A stretch of DNA of 64,000 nucleotides from Natrialba swarupiae (GTDB lineage: Archaea > Halobacteriota > Halobacteria > Halobacteriales > Natrialbaceae): contig NZ_VTAW01000014.1 in the NCBI RefSeq assembly GCF_008245225.1, positions 1 to 64,000 on the forward strand, given 5' to 3'. A model generated the notes under the pieces. That model was not told the DNA's origin, made no database searches, and saw only the letters and a list, made by a program, of their open reading frames with translations. A program made the position numbers and the translations under genes. Within the stretch, counting starts at the first letter, position 1; every line of letters starts with the position of its first letter. Of this stretch, positions 1 to 7,594 are shown piece by piece.

Positions 1-53
1 TTAAAGTGACTATTCCTGATAGTAGTGACCACACTGTGATAGGTCGGAGCTAA

Positions 54-248
54 TTTCGAAACCGTGCAACGGGCTATCGTTTTATAGACGAATTTTTCGA
101 TGAAGTTTCACCGGGTGTTGGTATACTTGTTTCTTCAAAGCTGGAAGGTAAGTCATGGGATGATACTCAATTGACGGATACTCCCTATGGTCCAAGGGTA
201 CACTACTACCGTACCGGGGATGGTATTGACTTCAAAGAGATTAAATGA
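54..248 (+). pseudogene. C-terminal fragment of an unidentified protein
   Basis: An open frame runs from just after a TAA at 51-53 to the TGA at 246-248, about 64 codons with coding-like composition; it includes DEFFDEVSPGVGIL and ends with HYYRTGDGIDFKEIK. There is no start codon in a sensible place, and the same frame continues upstream of the TAA to the window edge. Either a nonsense mutation interrupts the gene or only its tail survives. It converges on the next gene, with 9 bases between the two stops. The family is not recognised. Confidence 0.35.
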
Positions 249-257
249 CTGATTCAA

Positions 258-896
258 TCAGATATGAATGACGATCGATTCATCAGAATATGTTATAACT
301 CTGGAACCATTGACAATTTGGAGTTCGATGTTGGGATGGGTAGTTAGCTGCTGTTTGATTGCAGTAGTGTACTGCTGGATATCTCGAAAATCAGTATCGG
401 AAAGGTGTTCGCCAATACGGGTTCCTGCATCACGAAGTTCTTTATTCGACAGACTGCCATCTTGCAGGAGCGACCAGAGGAGATTATGGAAAACCGACTC
501 CAACACCTCCTGTTCTTCAGCAGTGCCTGACTGATTGATTTGTGAAGCTGCCGTTTTAATATCTGGAGTTTTAAATTCGATCTGCACTGCGAACTCAGCT
601 GGGATCTCCTGTTGGGGTTGACGATCAGGAGAAGCTAGCGCCTCGGATGCAGTAAGTAACTCTTGTTTGTCTAGGGACTCGGCCTTTTTGGCTGCAGATA
701 TCGTCCTCTCTTCGATCCTGGCATGTTTGTACAGGCCTCGATGGATACGAACAACATACTCTTCCTCGCGAAGACGTTTCAACCGCTGGCTGATGTACGA
801 TTTATCTCGAGAAAGTTCGTCAGCTAAATAACGTGGTGTACATCGCCCTTCTCGAAGTTTTGCAAGGACCTGACGATCTGTCGCATTCAATTCCAT
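258..896 (-). CDS. Winged-helix transcriptional regulator
   Basis: A 212-residue protein whose first 65 residues form a MarR/ArsR-like winged helix: helices around RQVLAKLREG, then TPRYLADELSRDKSYISQRL as the helix-turn-helix, then a wing ending in RIHRGLYK. The remainder (residues 70-212) is an acidic domain not recognised, perhaps for sensing or dimerisation. The N-terminal half matches a common haloarchaeal plan of DNA-binding head plus unknown tail. The start is the ATG at 894-896; just upstream on its own strand lie two near-identical 20-base palindromes (919-983) that would overlap its promoter, so autoregulation is the simplest reading. DNA binding is well supported by motif; the ligand and targets are unknown. 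Confidence 0.75.
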   Translation of the reverse strand: MELNATDRQVLAKLREGRCTPRYLADELSRDKSYISQRLKRLREEEYVVRIHRGLYKHARIEERTISAAKKAESLDKQELLTASEALASPDRQPQQEIPAEFAVQIEFKTPDIKTAASQINQSGTAEEQEVLESVFHNLLWSLLQDGSLSNKELRDAGTRIGEHLSDTDFRDIQQYTTAIKQQLTTHPNIELQIVNGSRVITYSDESIVIHI

Positions 897-918
897 ACGG
901 TGATGGCTTACAACGAGA

Positions 919-983
919 TAACAACTAATTAGTTGTTAGATTTTCGGATTGCGATGAGGTATCTAATGACTAATTAGTTGTTA
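919..983. promoter_or_regulatory. Tandem palindromic operator of the upstream regulator
   Basis: TAACAACTAATTAGTTGTTA at 919-938 is a perfect 20-base palindrome. A second copy at 964-983 (TAATGACTAATTAGTTGTTA) matches it at 18 of 20 positions. Their centres are 45 bases apart, about four helical turns, so two dimers would sit on the same face. The sites lie 23-87 bases upstream of the regulator start at 896, where its promoter must be. Confidence 0.7.
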
Positions 984-1162
984 GATATCTATACTATCAC
1001 CCTCTTCCGCGACGACAACTATACCCGGGCACCGCCTAGTTGACGGCCTTTTCACCACTCTATTCATTCTCCATACACTCTGGGGACCTAGCAGACTCTC
1101 ATAGCATCAGTTCTCAAATAGACCAGTTTCGAGTAGTGTTACAGGTATCGTTTCTGCCCAAC

Positions 1163-1203
1163 TTAACCAACAAAACTTTGCATCAAGGACATGTGTTGGT
1201 TAA
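1163..1203. promoter_or_regulatory. Spaced inverted-repeat operator, copy 1
   Basis: TTAACCAACA (1163-1172) and TGTTGGTTAA (1194-1203) are perfect inverted arms whose starts are 31 bases apart. The same arms with the same 31-base offset occur at 46107-46147 and 57019-57059, each time directly in front of a member, or relic, of the same small gene family. Confidence 0.75.
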
Positions 1204-1217
1204 CAGGAGGATCGCTG

Positions 1218-1541
1218 ATGCCCTACGAACCACCAACCCCACCGGCTGACCTCTCTACGGAGTTCGTCAACAGCCTCAACGAGTCCTCCCCGGACCGGCT
1301 CCAGGACATTGCCCGCTACGCCGAAGCGTTGGCCGAATACAAGGTGCGCGAAGCCCGTCTCGAGGAAGAGTCTGCTGAGGACGACATTGACGACCGACCA
1401 GACGATCTTCCGGAGGACGTCCCGATGAAGGCCACGATCACGATCAAAGAGATCAACGACAATCGCTACTACTACTGGCAGTGGAGAGAAGGAGACACGG
1501 TGACCTCGAAGTACAAAGGACCGGTCAACCCGGACGAATGA
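1218..1541 (+). CDS. Small conserved haloarchaeal protein, DUF6788-like, copy 1
   Basis: A 107-residue acidic protein, close paralogue of the product of 56681-57004: both begin M-(P/S)-YEPPTPPA, share a helical middle with ALAEYK(V/E)REARLE, and end in a basic, aromatic C-terminus containing ITIKEINDNRYYYWQWREGD. That tail resembles the DUF6788 pattern, in which a short domain with YYYW precedes a Lys/Gly-rich end. The start at 1218 is set by the paralogue and by an AGGAGG seven bases upstream (1205-1210), an unusually good Shine-Dalgarno site for this window. The spaced operator at 1163-1203 sits just before it, and a PadR-type relic follows on the same strand. The function is unknown; the context suggests a small regulated partner of a PadR repressor. 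Confidence 0.75.
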   Translation: MPYEPPTPPADLSTEFVNSLNESSPDRLQDIARYAEALAEYKVREARLEEESAEDDIDDRPDDLPEDVPMKATITIKEINDNRYYYWQWREGDTVTSKYKGPVNPDE

Positions 1542-1591
1542 ATTCGACTGGGACGACACCCACTCTACGTTTCCTCCGTAACTGGGCATAA

Positions 1592-1843
1592 GTGGCAGGG
1601 GAAAGAACGAGCAACCAGAACCGACTCGTCGAGGATCCGAACGTCGTCCGCGAAACGGTCCCCAAGGACTACTACGAGACAGTGCTCCATCACGGCCAGC
1701 TCTACCCGAATCTCGACACACTGGTTGACAAAGACTTCGTCGAGAAGAGACAGGCCAATATCGCACAACCATCTGGTCACCTGTCGGAGCGCTCTTCTGG
1801 ACTCGAGGAAGTTGTGCCCACCAACGGTTGCAGCGTGGTGTAA
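1592..1843 (+). pseudogene. PadR-family regulator relic
   Basis: Residues from 1670 to about 1768 read YYETVLHHGQLYPNLDTLVD and onward, which aligns with the middle of the intact PadR protein at 45151-45432 (YYEKEIHHGRLYPNLDTLAD). The DNA-binding helix before it and the C-terminal helix after it are missing or unreadable, so this is a remnant. It lies directly after the small operator-controlled gene on the same strand, the same order seen at 45-46 kb, so the pair was probably inherited together. Confidence 0.65.
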
Positions 1844-1862
1844 CACCCCATGACTTACCTGT

Positions 1863-2290
1863 GTGCCGGCATGCGGATGCATGATGGCAGCACCAGATGT
1901 TCACCAGCCGCTGTCGGCGATCGGATGTGAGGCGTGCAAGTCTGCCGTCCAGTCTGACGGGCAGCAAGACGTAGCGTTTCTCCTCCTGGATCAGCTGACG
2001 ATCCCTGTCCTCAGCTGTGATAGACACCTCAAGCAGTTCTCGTCAGTCTGTGGATTAGCGTCCGGGGACACAGCCGATCTCCTGCATCATCGACCAGCCG
2101 GCGGAGTATCGTGTCCCGGTTGCCGTCTCGCGCCGTACAATTCGTCACACCCCATGATCAGGTCCAGGATGGGGTTCTCATCCCGATGGCGTGTCCGGAG
2201 CATCAGTCAAAGATCGTTCAGCGGTTCCATACAGGGCTTCAGACGCAACAGCAGTTGAGAACTGATCTCGATACCACTTCCTCCCTGTAA
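1863..2290 (+). pseudogene. Small cysteine-rich (zinc-binding) haloarchaeal protein, frameshifted
   Basis: The frame opening at 1863 (GTG; an ATG at 1881 is the alternative) encodes a Cys-rich protein with GCEACKSAVQSDGQQDVAFL, then CDRHLKQFSSVCG, then GGVSCPGCRLAPYNSSHPMI. At about 2160 the sense moves to another frame, which continues VQDGVLIPMACPEHQSKIVQ and stops at 2288-2290. A one-base deletion restores a protein of about 140 residues with paired cysteines (CxxC, CxxH-like and CPxC pairs), expected to bind zinc. As read the gene is broken; sequencing error in a G-rich run is possible. From 2291 to 2516 nothing is recognisable. Confidence 0.6.
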
Positions 2291-2516
2291 GTCGTTGGAG
2301 TTGGTGCCACCGGAATATATCGACGGTATTTCCGAGGCTACCTCTGTTCTTGCCTTTCCAGTAAAACAGCGTACTGTCCGGTAACTGGTGGGACAGGCCA
2401 TGATGAATACAGACCAAGAGTTACCGAAGCGACTATCGATATGTCCGAATTATGACTAAATTCGCCTGCTGACTATAGAGCATAGGTTCAGCACAGGAGA
2501 CAGTATACCCTTCTTG

Positions 2517-3191
2517 TTAGTCCCGAGTTAGCGACCGGAGGATCAAGACGAGGCCTGTGAGTTCGGTAACCCCCACCACGGCCAACACCCCTGCATCGGA
2601 TGCCTCCGAGAACGTATCAACCATGATAGCCCCGACAAAGGATCCGACAGTCAACAGTAGTACTCCGGCAGCAAGCAGCAACATTGGACGGCTGTTGTAT
2701 CGTCGGTAGCCTCGATATGCCTGTGTAGCGACGAACCCGCCGATGACTGCTGCGAGTCCGTTAACTCCGTCTTCTGCGGTTGTCGGATCCACAACCGTTC
2801 TTTCGACGGCAATGATTGGTGTAAGGAATACAAAAATCCCTCCAAGCATTACTGCTCCCAGGATGCGGACATCTGCGTGTTCAGGTCGTCCATAGACCGC
2901 GTAGAGGATAAATCCTAATCCGACGATTTGAATCGTAACTGCAGCAGTATCCGTGAGGGGAGACACTGCACCCGCCGTTGGGAAGACAATCCTCGCGAAC
3001 GTATGCACCGCAAACGCCAATGCGATGCCGGCCGCCAGGAACAGTGCTGGCCGGTCACCCGATTGTCGATATCCCTGGGACGCAACATATGTGACCCAAA
3101 TCCCAATAATGATCGTCGCCATTGCAAGACTCATTGCGAGTAGTCCCGCCGCGAGCGAGCCGCCTTCTACGGTGAGTTCTGACCCATTCAT
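2517..3191 (-). CDS. Multi-pass membrane protein, DUF7521-like
   Basis: A 224-residue protein with about seven hydrophobic segments, for example AAGLLAMSLAMATIIIGIWV, a segment ending in GIALAFAVHTFAR, and MLLLAAGVLLLTVGSFVGAI. Each pair of helices is joined by basic loops such as YRQSGDRP and YRRYNSRP, a repeat that suggests two related halves. Haloarchaeal genomes often carry such a protein directly after a winged-helix gene (DUF7521 type), and here its ATG overlaps the stop of the regulator upstream by four bases (3188-3191), so they are cotranscribed and translationally coupled. It probably sits in the cytoplasmic membrane and may signal to the regulator; no enzymatic motif is visible. 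Confidence 0.7.
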   Translation of the reverse strand: MNGSELTVEGGSLAAGLLAMSLAMATIIIGIWVTYVASQGYRQSGDRPALFLAAGIALAFAVHTFARIVFPTAGAVSPLTDTAAVTIQIVGLGFILYAVYGRPEHADVRILGAVMLGGIFVFLTPIIAVERTVVDPTTAEDGVNGLAAVIGGFVATQAYRGYRRYNSRPMLLLAAGVLLLTVGSFVGAIMVDTFSEASDAGVLAVVGVTELTGLVLILRSLTRD

Positions 3192-3544
3192 CGGAGTCCC
3201 TCGTAGAGGTTAGTGAAGCGTTCAATCGCGTCCTCATCAGTACGATCAACTGATACCTCATAGCTACCATCCGTCAGTTCGATCGTTAGCCGTTCGAGCC
3301 TGGCAGAGAATAGACGATGGTGATGGCCGTCTGGATCTAATTTCTGTTCAGATTCAAGCAGATTATGCTCTTGGAGACGTTCAACACGGCGATAGACTGT
3401 TGGCGAGGATGCGTTACACCGGTCAACCAATTCTGCAGCCGACAGTGGCTGTGTACTTGTTTCTGCAAGGATCGAACGGGTATACTCGTCCTCTAATAAC
3501 TCGCCGACCGTTTCGGCGGTCATGCCATCTCTATCCTCTGCCAT
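3188..3544 (-). CDS. Winged-helix regulator coupled to a membrane protein
   Basis: A 118-residue ArsR-like protein. LLEDEYTRSILAETSTQPLS opens the DNA-binding fold, followed by AELVDRCNASSPTVYRRVER as the helix-turn-helix, and a wing around LDPDGHHHRLFSAR. The start at 3544 (MAEDRDG) is preferred because the frame upstream is not conserved-looking; the ATG at 3523 is the alternative. It shares a four-base overlap with the downstream membrane protein gene, a standard haloarchaeal pairing. It probably controls its own operon. Confidence 0.75.
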   Translation of the reverse strand: MAEDRDGMTAETVGELLEDEYTRSILAETSTQPLSAAELVDRCNASSPTVYRRVERLQEHNLLESEQKLDPDGHHHRLFSARLERLTIELTDGSYEVSVDRTDEDAIERFTNLYEGLR

Positions 3545-3696
3545 CCTTCGAGTTAGTGTTGTTTCGGTGTCGGAAAATACCTCGGTCCCGAGGTTCTGGC
3601 TCAGAAGCCGTGGCTTCCGTATCAGTATCCACCACAGAGACGAACCACTCCTGACAGCAATAGAAGTAACAGTTCTACTGAAACGATACACAGGAC

Positions 3697-4119
3697 TCAC
3701 ATCAACTGATGCTTCTGGTAAATATAAACGATCGTGATCACCCAGAGAAACGCAGTGTATCCATACACGGCATCACCACCTGGGTTGACAGATCCGAACT
3801 GATACGTTGCTATCAAATACGTCATCAGCCCACCTCCGATCGGTGTGCCGAGATACAGACTCAAACTCGGTTTCCACGGAATCTCCGCACTTCTGATCGA
3901 CGTAATCTCCTTATACAGTATCCCGAAGGTGACTATCGACGTCAGTAGAAGCATCAGCACCGACGAAAAAAGGATTCCGAAGCCGAAATCTGAACTGGGT
4001 GTCCCGACGACTGCTGACCAGACGACGGTGCTGAAGAACATCGGGGCCATAATAGCGTATCCCACGATCAAGTTCCGGCGGGCAGAACCGCTACTTAGGA
4101 ACTTCAACGTCTCACTCAT
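3697..4119 (-). CDS. Small four-helix membrane protein
   Basis: A 140-residue protein starting MSETLKFLSSGSARRNL, with four hydrophobic stretches (NLIVGYAIMAPMFFSTVVW, GFGILFSSVLMLLLTSIVTF, SLYLGTPIGGGLMTYLIATY, and GYTAFLWVITIVYIY). The start at 4119 is chosen because it gives a clean N-terminus; the in-frame region further upstream overlaps the neighbour. It lies 7 bases after the DUF4870-like gene, so the two form an operon of membrane proteins. It contains no motif tied to a function. Confidence 0.6.
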   Translation of the reverse strand: MSETLKFLSSGSARRNLIVGYAIMAPMFFSTVVWSAVVGTPSSDFGFGILFSSVLMLLLTSIVTFGILYKEITSIRSAEIPWKPSLSLYLGTPIGGGLMTYLIATYQFGSVNPGGDAVYGYTAFLWVITIVYIYQKHQLM

Positions 4120-4126
4120 GATGGTA

Positions 4127-4519
4127 CTACTGGATTGGGGAGTTGATGACCGTAGGAGCAAGCGGATACTCCCATTCATCGCCACGGATTGCTTTGACTG
4201 TCGCCCAGAGACAGAAGATGATATTGAGAAACGCTACTGTAACGCCGATTGCAGCACCAATAATTACGAAAACATCGGAGATGGCTCCGAGTCCAAACGC
4301 TAGCACAACCGCCACGAGGCCCATTCCGAAAGCGAATACGTGCCAATTCACGGCGTTTTGAGCGTTCGCGCGCGTGAAGGACGCAGTCGAAACCAGATAG
4401 ACGAGTCCTGGTCCGACGAACCCGAAGAACATCCCCAAGACGTGGACCAGAATCCCAGCGATTGTTGTTCGATTAGCGTCCGGTGGCGATCCATCAGTGG
4501 CCGAAAGGGTACGAGCCAT
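4127..4519 (-). CDS. DUF4870-type (Tic20-like) membrane protein
   Basis: A 130-residue protein with three to four transmembrane helices in the DUF4870 arrangement: a first helix around ILVHVLGMFFGFVGPGLVYL, then a polar loop FTRANAQNAVNWHVF (the family hallmark, where aromatic and Asn residues follow a short amphipathic helix), then two further helices. It shares an operon with 3697-4119. DUF4870 proteins are small integral membrane proteins of unknown role. It is divergent from the ABC transporter genes that start at 4620. Confidence 0.7.
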   Translation of the reverse strand: MARTLSATDGSPPDANRTTIAGILVHVLGMFFGFVGPGLVYLVSTASFTRANAQNAVNWHVFAFGMGLVAVVLAFGLGAISDVFVIIGAAIGVTVAFLNIIFCLWATVKAIRGDEWEYPLAPTVINSPIQ

Positions 4520-4619
4520 AGTTGAGTGTCATCTCTTGGTATAATGAACGGGGAGTTCCACCTTCTCGTTCAGAAGTCCTGATTGGGTGACTATTCACTC
4601 ACCCCTCGTTGAGCCAGTG

Positions 4620-5615
4620 ATGGCAGGAATTGAGATTACCGGTCTAACGAAACGGTATGGGGAGCACACCGCCATTGACTCCGTTAATTTGGTTGTTGAG
4701 AAAGGGGAGGTCTTCGGTTTTCTCGGGCCAAATGGTGCCGGGAAATCGACGACGATCAATCAGTTACTGGGTTTTGCCCACCCCAGTGAGGGTAGTGCAT
4801 CCGTCCTTGGCCACGATGCGACGGAGGAGCTGATGGCTGTCCGCGAGCAGATCGGAATCCTCCCTGAGGGATACGATCTGTATCCTCGACTCACCGGTCT
4901 CGAACATCTCCAGTTCGCTATCGACTCGAAAGACGGTACTGATGATCCAGCGGCGTTACTTGATCGCGTCGGCCTCGATTACGAGGATGGACAGCGACGT
5001 GTCGGGGAGTACTCGAAAGGAATGAAACAGCGGCTTGCGCTGGCGATGGCGCTTGCAGGCGATCCGGACCTTCTCTTGCTTGACGAACCGTCGTCGGGTC
5101 TCGATCCGACGGGTGTCCGCCGGCTCCAGGAAATCGTTCGTGAAGAGCAAGCGGCTGGGACAACCGTGTTCTTCTCTTCGCACGTGCTGGGACACGTAGA
5201 AGCCGTCTGTGATCGGGTCGGCATCATGCGTGACGGCCAGTTAGTCGCAGTGGATACGATTGCAGGGCTCCGTGAGACCGCGAATGCGACCGACCGACTT
5301 AAACTGACGCTCGATCCTGTTCCAGATGTCGATTTCACATCCATTCCGGGCGTCGTCACCGCTGAAATCGAGGAGCCGGTCGTGGATATCGCGTGTGTAG
5401 CTCCCAAAGCGAAGGGAACCGCCGTCATTCGCGCCGCCGGTGCTGGCTCGACGCTCCTCGATATCCGCACGGAGGAACCGTCACTCGCAGATCTCTTCGA
5501 AGCGTACACAACCAGCGAGACGATCCCAAGTAGTGATTCGTCTGGGAGCAATTCGCCGTCAGATAACTCTGGGACCAGCCCTGCCCAGCAGACAATTGAG
5601 GAGGGAGCAGAATGA
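4620..5615 (+). CDS. ABC transporter ATP-binding subunit
   Basis: A 331-residue ATPase. Walker A is GPNGAGKST near residue 36, the signature stretch is EYSKGMKQRLALAMALAG near 130, and Walker B is LLLLDEPSSGLDP near 150, followed by the H-loop SSHVLGHVE. A C-terminal extension after residue 220 ends in a low-complexity Ser/Asn tail. The start at 4620 (MAGIEITGLTKRYG) fits the family; the frame begins 33 bases earlier but adds only an unlikely leader. It overlaps the permease gene by four bases (5612-5615). It is an exporter-type subunit (CcmA/NosF-like), energising the membrane partner; the substrate cannot be inferred. Confidence 0.9.
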   Translation: MAGIEITGLTKRYGEHTAIDSVNLVVEKGEVFGFLGPNGAGKSTTINQLLGFAHPSEGSASVLGHDATEELMAVREQIGILPEGYDLYPRLTGLEHLQFAIDSKDGTDDPAALLDRVGLDYEDGQRRVGEYSKGMKQRLALAMALAGDPDLLLLDEPSSGLDPTGVRRLQEIVREEQAAGTTVFFSSHVLGHVEAVCDRVGIMRDGQLVAVDTIAGLRETANATDRLKLTLDPVPDVDFTSIPGVVTAEIEEPVVDIACVAPKAKGTAVIRAAGAGSTLLDIRTEEPSLADLFEAYTTSETIPSSDSSGSNSPSDNSGTSPAQQTIEEGAE

Positions 5616-6505
5616 GCCTCCGACTGGTCGTCAATAAGGAGTTTCGAGATGTACGTCGTTCCCGAATGTTATGGAGTATCCTTGGACTCGGGGTCGGGTT
5701 CATGGTGCTCTTGATGATGATCGTGCACCTAGCAGCTTCGGAAAGTCCCACCGGAACGGAATTCATCGAGTTTTTTGCTGGCATTGGCGGTCAACTGATC
5801 TTCCCAATTCTGGCGCTCATCGTCGGATATATGGCATTGGTCGGCGAGCGGCAGTCGGGGAGTATTCGTATCCTTCACGGCCTCCCACATAGCCGACGAG
5901 AGATCCTTATTGGGAAATTTATCGGGCGAGCCGGGGTTATTGCCGCAGCCGTGATCGGGAGTTTCGTGGCTGTCACTGCACTTAGTGTCCTCCTACTCGA
6001 CTCCGTCGCAGTCGTCAATCTCGTGCTTGTGGCAGGTGCAACGACGTTGTTTGCAGTGACGTTCGTCGGGATTGCTGTCGGTATCTCAGCATCGACTGAG
6101 AGCCGAGGACGAGCGATGGCCGGTGCTATCGGAGCCTACTTCCTGTTCGCGGTGATCTGGGAACCACTGGTTGCCGGCATTCACTACCTGATCGAAGGCA
6201 GCCTCGTAGGGTACCAAGCGCCAGCATGGTACTTCCTGTTGCGGCGTCTCTCACCTGCCTTCGCCTTCACAGACCTGGTGTCGGCGATTCTAGATACGCA
6301 CGTACCGGCGCTGTTCTCGTGGCCAGTCGAGCAGATTCCGGCAGAGGAATTCGAGCAAGAAGGAACATTGCTGCTGTCGAATCGAGTTGCAGGCGAGTTG
6401 CCGTTCTATCTGGAAGGATGGTTTGCAGCCGTTGTGCTCTGTGCGTGGATCGCGCTCGCACTCGGGGTAGGCAATCGGTTGTTCCGATCCGCGGATCTCG
6501 CATAA
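5612..6505 (+). CDS. ABC-2-type transporter permease (NosY-like)
   Basis: A 297-residue membrane protein with six hydrophobic helices. After a basic cytosolic start (MSLRLVVNKEFRDVRRSR) and first helix comes GFMVLLMMIVHLA, then ALIVGYMALVGERQSGSIRI, whose GERQSGSI sequence is the typical cytosolic coupling helix of ABC-2 exporters. A large loop between helices 5 and 6 carries FSWPVEQIPAEEFEQ. Start and stop overlap with the ATPase gene show that the two are made together. It is typical of two-gene haloarchaeal exporters related to NosY or to multidrug transport. The substrate is unknown. Confidence 0.85.
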   Translation: MSLRLVVNKEFRDVRRSRMLWSILGLGVGFMVLLMMIVHLAASESPTGTEFIEFFAGIGGQLIFPILALIVGYMALVGERQSGSIRILHGLPHSRREILIGKFIGRAGVIAAAVIGSFVAVTALSVLLLDSVAVVNLVLVAGATTLFAVTFVGIAVGISASTESRGRAMAGAIGAYFLFAVIWEPLVAGIHYLIEGSLVGYQAPAWYFLLRRLSPAFAFTDLVSAILDTHVPALFSWPVEQIPAEEFEQEGTLLLSNRVAGELPFYLEGWFAAVVLCAWIALALGVGNRLFRSADLA

Positions 6506-6576
6506 CATACCTGACACTCTTCATTTACCCTCTCCCGACCAGTCCACAGTTCCACTGGCCAATTCATTCATTCTGA

Positions 6577-6738
6577 ATATTGTGAAGTAAATGATAGCCA
6601 ACTGCTGACTTCACTCTCTGTATTCATCATGACAAAGTTCACCATATTTCTTCCCAGACATTTGTTGAGACGCCGCAACCAGTAGATCTCGAAACAGCGG
6701 TCACACAGACAATCGAGTCGGAGCTTGCGATGGACTAA
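6577..6738 (+). other. Short coding-like remnant
   Basis: Downstream of the permease a frame ending at TAA 6736-6738 reads PQPVDLETAVTQTIESELAM and looks like the C-terminus of a real protein, but no start or upstream homology can be seen. The rest of 6506-6774 holds nothing recognisable. Confidence 0.2.
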
Positions 6739-6774
6739 GACTGGGGAGGTGCACAGACCTGAAAGAGAAAAGAG

Positions 6775-7002
6775 TCAGGTTTCCGGGTGATCGTAGCGAT
6801 GGAACCGATACTTGCCTGTCCGCATTACCCAGTACCGTCCGTCAAACTCGAGCAGATCGTTGTCGCTCTCCGCTTTTGAGAGCAGCTCTGAGATACCCGT
6901 GTCGGTGATGCCGCGATCATGTGCTAGGTCCGTGATATCCTCGATGGTGGCTCCCGGGTTCTCCGCCACAACGTCCAGAATTCGGTCGTATTCTGCTGGC
7001 AT
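6775..7002 (-). CDS. Small winged-helix protein
   Basis: A 75-residue protein (MPAEYDRILDVVAENPGATI at the N-terminus) forming one winged helix: EDITDLAHDRGITDTGISEL is the recognition region and YWVMRTGKYRFH the wing. It is the last of three tiny leftward genes (7169-7321, 7006-7158, 6775-7002) separated by 10 and 3 bases, so they form one transcript. Such a mix of winged helix and zinc ribbons is seen repeatedly in haloarchaea. The role is regulatory by fold; targets are unknown. Confidence 0.6.
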   Translation of the reverse strand: MPAEYDRILDVVAENPGATIEDITDLAHDRGITDTGISELLSKAESDNDLLEFDGRYWVMRTGKYRFHRYDHPET

Positions 7003-7005
7003 GTG

Positions 7006-7158
7006 TCAGGAGATCCGGTGCTCGACGATCGCCTCTGATTCACAGGCGGGACAGGTCTCGGTATCACTATCGACAGTGGTTCCGCAGCGCCGGCACTCGT
7101 AGACGACTTCTGTCTGGGATGTCCGGGCCAGCAACCGATTCATATCGTCAAATAGCAT
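7006..7158 (-). CDS. 50-residue zinc-ribbon protein
   Basis: The frame from ATG 7158 to TGA 7006-7008 encodes 50 residues with YECRRCGTTVD and TCPACESEAIVEHR: two CxxC pairs about 14 residues apart, a rubredoxin-like zinc ribbon. A second ATG at 7143 (MNRLLARTSQ) could also serve. Placed between two other tiny genes on the same strand with almost no gaps. It resembles the rubrerythrin-like zinc-ribbon proteins (DUF7129 type) of haloarchaea, though the exact family is uncertain. Confidence 0.6.
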   Translation of the reverse strand: MLFDDMNRLLARTSQTEVVYECRRCGTTVDSDTETCPACESEAIVEHRIS

Positions 7159-7168
7159 AGAATCGCGG

Positions 7169-7321
7169 TTATTGTGGGTTCACGACGTCTCGGCACTCCG
7201 GACACTCGGCGTATACTGCCGGTCCCGTTTCTGTTTCGTACTCGAGGATCACGTCGATCGTCGCGATCTCAGCATGGCAGAACGGGCATGTACCGAGAGA
7301 TGGTGGGTTCGCCGTGGACAT
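7169..7321 (-). CDS. DUF7837-type putative zinc-binding protein
   Basis: A 50-residue frame starting at ATG 7321 contains LGTCPFCHAEIATID near the N-terminus and VYAECPECRDVVNPQ at the C-terminus. This is the familiar haloarchaeal pattern of DUF7837: two CPxC knuckles bridged by a beta hairpin (ILEYETETGP). It heads the three-gene leftward operon. A TATA-like TTATATG on its strand near 7419-7426 would put transcription start about 70-75 bases before it. From 7322 to 7594 there is no gene, only this promoter. Confidence 0.65.
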   Translation of the reverse strand: MSTANPPSLGTCPFCHAEIATIDVILEYETETGPAVYAECPECRDVVNPQ

Positions 7322-7594
7322 GAGTTACTGAAAGTGGTGTGAAAGGGGGGAGCGCGTGTGACTGCGACAGGGTATGGTGTGTCCGCCCCTCTACAATCAG
7401 TATTGAACCCAGAGCAACATATAAGCAACCCAACCGCAGTGGAACTGAAACCACCGGTATCAGAACGCGAGGGGCCGTACTCTTGGCATATGGCGGGTTA
7501 GCCGTCGCCAGTGCCTCGTCGGGCGATCGAAAGACCGTCACGACAGCGGACGCTGCAAGACCTACTGTCACGATTGCCACTGGTAAGGGCAGCG

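Noticed and set aside
1200-2027. A 275-residue minus-strand frame across the small gene and the PadR relic
   Set aside because: It reads opposite the conserved 1218-1541 gene and is Arg/Ser/Trp-rich without a recognisable fold.
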